Origin: CBDVBL01 sp965555375 | GTDB lineage: Bacteria > Zixibacteria > MSB-5A5 > UBA10806 | Direction of reading: 5' to 3' | DNA: 22,929 bases | Assembly (NCBI GenBank): GCA_965555375.1 | Contig: CBEWDL010000032.1 | Coordinates: forward strand, 1-22,929 | In this document: positions 21,298-22,929 of the stretch, one piece after another | Numbering within the stretch: the stretch's first letter is position 1 | Layout: the number at the start of each line of letters is the position of its first letter | Notes under the pieces: model-generated | Database searches by the model: none | What the model was told of the DNA's origin: nothing | What the model saw: only the letters and a program-made list of their open reading frames with translations | Position numbers and translations under genes: made by a program

Positions 21298-22794
21298 TCA
21301 ATTATCGAAATCGTCGATCTGGGCCTTCTGCAGCTTGCCCGAAAAATCTATATAGATAGAGCGCCATTCGGAGAAGACATCGAGCGCCGCCACGCCCGCT
21401 TCACGATGACCGTTGCCGGTATGGTTAGTGCCGCCGAATGGAAGATGCACCTCGGCGCCGATAGTCGAGGCGTTAACGTAGAAAATGCCGGTATAAACAT
21501 CGCGGATGGCCCTGAAAGCCTTGTTAACGTCTCTGGTGTAAACGGCTGCCGAAAGCCCGTAGATCGTGTCATTGGCTATTTCGATCCCATGATCCAAATT
21601 ATCGCATGGGATAACCGAAACGACCGATCCGAATATCTCCTCCTGCGCGATTCTCATCTTCGGATCAACATCGGCGAATATGGTCGGTTGCGTGAACCAG
21701 CCGTGATCGTAGTCGCCGCCGGTTAAACGGCCGCCGCCGCACATCAGTTTGGCCTTATCCTCTTTCTGGCCGATCTCCATGTATTCTAAGACCGTGTTCA
21801 TCTGGCTTTCGGAAATCGCCGGCCCCATCTCAATCGATTCGTCGAGACCATTGCCCACTTTCAGCGCTCTGGCTCGCTTGACGAATCCATCCAGAAATTC
21901 CTTATATACTTTTTTGTGGACGATCACCCTCGAGGCTGCCGTGCAGCGCTGACCGGAGGTGCCGAAACCGCCCCAGATGGCGCCATCGACCGCCAGTTCG
22001 ATATCAGCATCGTCCATGATAATGATAGGATTTTTGCCCCCCATCTCGAGATGGCAGTGCCTGAAATCGGAAGCGCAGGCTTCGGAGACCCGGCGCCCCG
22101 TCTCGGTCGAGCCGGTGAAGGATACCACCTTAACTCGTTTGTCGGTCATCAGCGGTTCGCCTACGCTCCCCCCGGAACCGGTAACCATATTCACCACTCC
22201 GGGCGGAATTCCGCATTCCTCCATGACCTTCATGAAATTAACAACGGAAACAGGGGTGTCGGTGGCCGGCTTGATTACGCATGTGTTGCCGCATACCAGA
22301 GCCGGAATCATCTTCCAGGCCGGTATTGCTATGGGGAAATTCCAGGGGGTTATCATCGCACAAACGCCAAGCGGAATACGCACTGACATCTGGAACTTAT
22401 TCGGCATTTCCGACGGCGTCGTGTGGCCGAACATCCTGCGTCCCTCACCGGCGTAGAGGAAACTCATGTCGATCGCTTCTTGCGTGTCGCCGCGGGTTTC
22501 CTTGATGACTTTGCCCATCTCGCGGGTCATCTGCTTAGAGATCTCTTCTTTCCTCTCGATAAGCTTCTGGCCGATCTTGTATATGATCTCGGCTCTCTTG
22601 GGCGCCGGCACCAGACGCCATTTCTTATAAGCCTCCGACGCCGCCGTGATGGCGTCGTTGACATCCTCGGCGCCGGATTTCTGGAATATACCCACAAGGT
22701 CGCTTGTATCGGCGGGATTGCGATTCTCAAACGTCTCTCCCGTCTTCGATTCCACCCACTGCCCGTTTATGTAGTTTTTGTAAGTCTCAGCCAT
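21298..22794 (-). CDS. NAD(P)-dependent aldehyde dehydrogenase
   Basis: 498 residues, standard for the ALDH superfamily. Key residues: TPWNFPIAIPAWK with Asn152, VIKPA with Lys175, FTGSTETG (226-233) in the cofactor fold, LEMGGKNP with general base Glu250, and GTSGQRCTAASR with catalytic Cys284. QEEIFGSVVSV and LPFGGTNHTGNGHREAG complete the pattern. It oxidises an aldehyde to a carboxylate; the overall look is of the succinate/aminoadipate semialdehyde or ALDH7-like groups, but the substrate cannot be fixed. The ATG at 22794 has GGAGGAAC upstream. It is a single-gene unit with its own terminator; the 135 bases to the right edge hold only its putative promoter. Confidence 0.95.
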   Translation of the reverse strand: MAETYKNYINGQWVESKTGETFENRNPADTSDLVGIFQKSGAEDVNDAITAASEAYKKWRLVPAPKRAEIIYKIGQKLIERKEEISKQMTREMGKVIKETRGDTQEAIDMSFLYAGEGRRMFGHTTPSEMPNKFQMSVRIPLGVCAMITPWNFPIAIPAWKMIPALVCGNTCVIKPATDTPVSVVNFMKVMEECGIPPGVVNMVTGSGGSVGEPLMTDKRVKVVSFTGSTETGRRVSEACASDFRHCHLEMGGKNPIIIMDDADIELAVDGAIWGGFGTSGQRCTAASRVIVHKKVYKEFLDGFVKRARALKVGNGLDESIEMGPAISESQMNTVLEYMEIGQKEDKAKLMCGGGRLTGGDYDHGWFTQPTIFADVDPKMRIAQEEIFGSVVSVIPCDNLDHGIEIANDTIYGLSAAVYTRDVNKAFRAIRDVYTGIFYVNASTIGAEVHLPFGGTNHTGNGHREAGVAALDVFSEWRSIYIDFSGKLQKAQIDDFDN

Positions 22795-22845
22795 TGTTCC
22801 TCCAGCACTTTATTTCATTAATCGCAGTCCATTCAACAGAAGCCG

Positions 22846-22874
22846 AAAATAATTAGCCGGGGAAGGCAAATCAA
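22846..22874 (-). promoter_or_regulatory. Candidate promoter of the aldehyde dehydrogenase gene
   Basis: TTGATT (22874-22869), a 17-nt spacer and TATTTT (22851-22846) lie ~50 nt upstream of the ATG on the minus strand. Both hexamers differ from consensus, so this is a weak call. Confidence 0.35.
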
Positions 22875-22929
22875 GGGCGGATTTGCGGTTTTTTAGGCGG
22901 GGAGCGGGGGGTTCTTGGGAGTAGAATGC

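Noticed and set aside
1..22929. tRNA or rRNA genes
   Set aside because: No cloverleaf or rRNA-like stretch was recognised by eye in any intergenic gap; a dedicated covariance-model scan was not possible.

Overview
The window looks like chromosomal DNA from a bacterium of the FCB superphylum (Bacteroidota, Zixibacteria and similar lineages). Evidence: one secreted protein ends in a type IX secretion (T9SS) sorting domain, a large subtilase carries the ectodomain style common there, base composition is mixed, and the TCA cycle uses a ferredoxin-linked 2-oxoglutarate oxidoreductase. The exact phylum cannot be fixed from this sequence. Every protein gene except one is on the minus strand, so the window reads most naturally from its right end to its left.

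Right end (22929-17232): an aldehyde dehydrogenase with its own terminator, then a probable three-gene unit: a COG2403-type cyclic 2,3-diphosphoglycerate synthetase-like P-loop protein, a carbamate kinase, and a CCA-adding/HD-domain tRNA nucleotidyltransferase.

Centre (17235-4872): the heart of the window is a run of fourteen co-directional genes of about 12 kb, starting at a good -35/-10 promoter and ending at a strong intrinsic terminator. Order of transcription: sucC, sucD, ferredoxin subunit korD, korA, korB, (possible 34-aa small ORF), korC (gamma), ndk, larA-like, mdh, large and small subunits of a LeuCD-type aconitase, a DUF5668 membrane protein, a LiaF-like membrane protein, and icd. 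Together these interconvert succinate, succinyl-CoA, 2-oxoglutarate, isocitrate and citrate, and separately malate and oxaloacetate. The ferredoxin-linked step makes this arm reversible. Citrate synthase or citrate lyase, fumarase and succinate dehydrogenase are not in the window. Many junctions are translationally coupled (ATGA, TAGTG and TAATTG overlaps, and an AGGAGGTGA stop/Shine-Dalgarno fusion).

Left end (4871-1): a palindrome-rich intergenic region with a GCATGC repeat cluster; the only plus-strand gene (T9SS-exported protein with a CxxxCH motif); a histone H1-like basic protein fused to DnaJ-type CxxCxGxG zinc knuckles; an array of hairpins; a degenerate RNase H-like protein; and the N-terminal 712 residues of a secreted S8 peptidase cut by the window edge.

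Most striking observation: long lysine/alanine-rich, histone H1-like tails are appended to two TCA enzymes (the aconitase large subunit and SucD) after otherwise complete catalytic domains. Shorter basic extensions occur on KorD and the COG2403 protein. A free protein with the same type of tail lies nearby. This suggests a polycationic tag shared by central-carbon enzymes in this lineage, possibly for nucleoid, polyphosphate, RNA or membrane association or for enzyme clustering.
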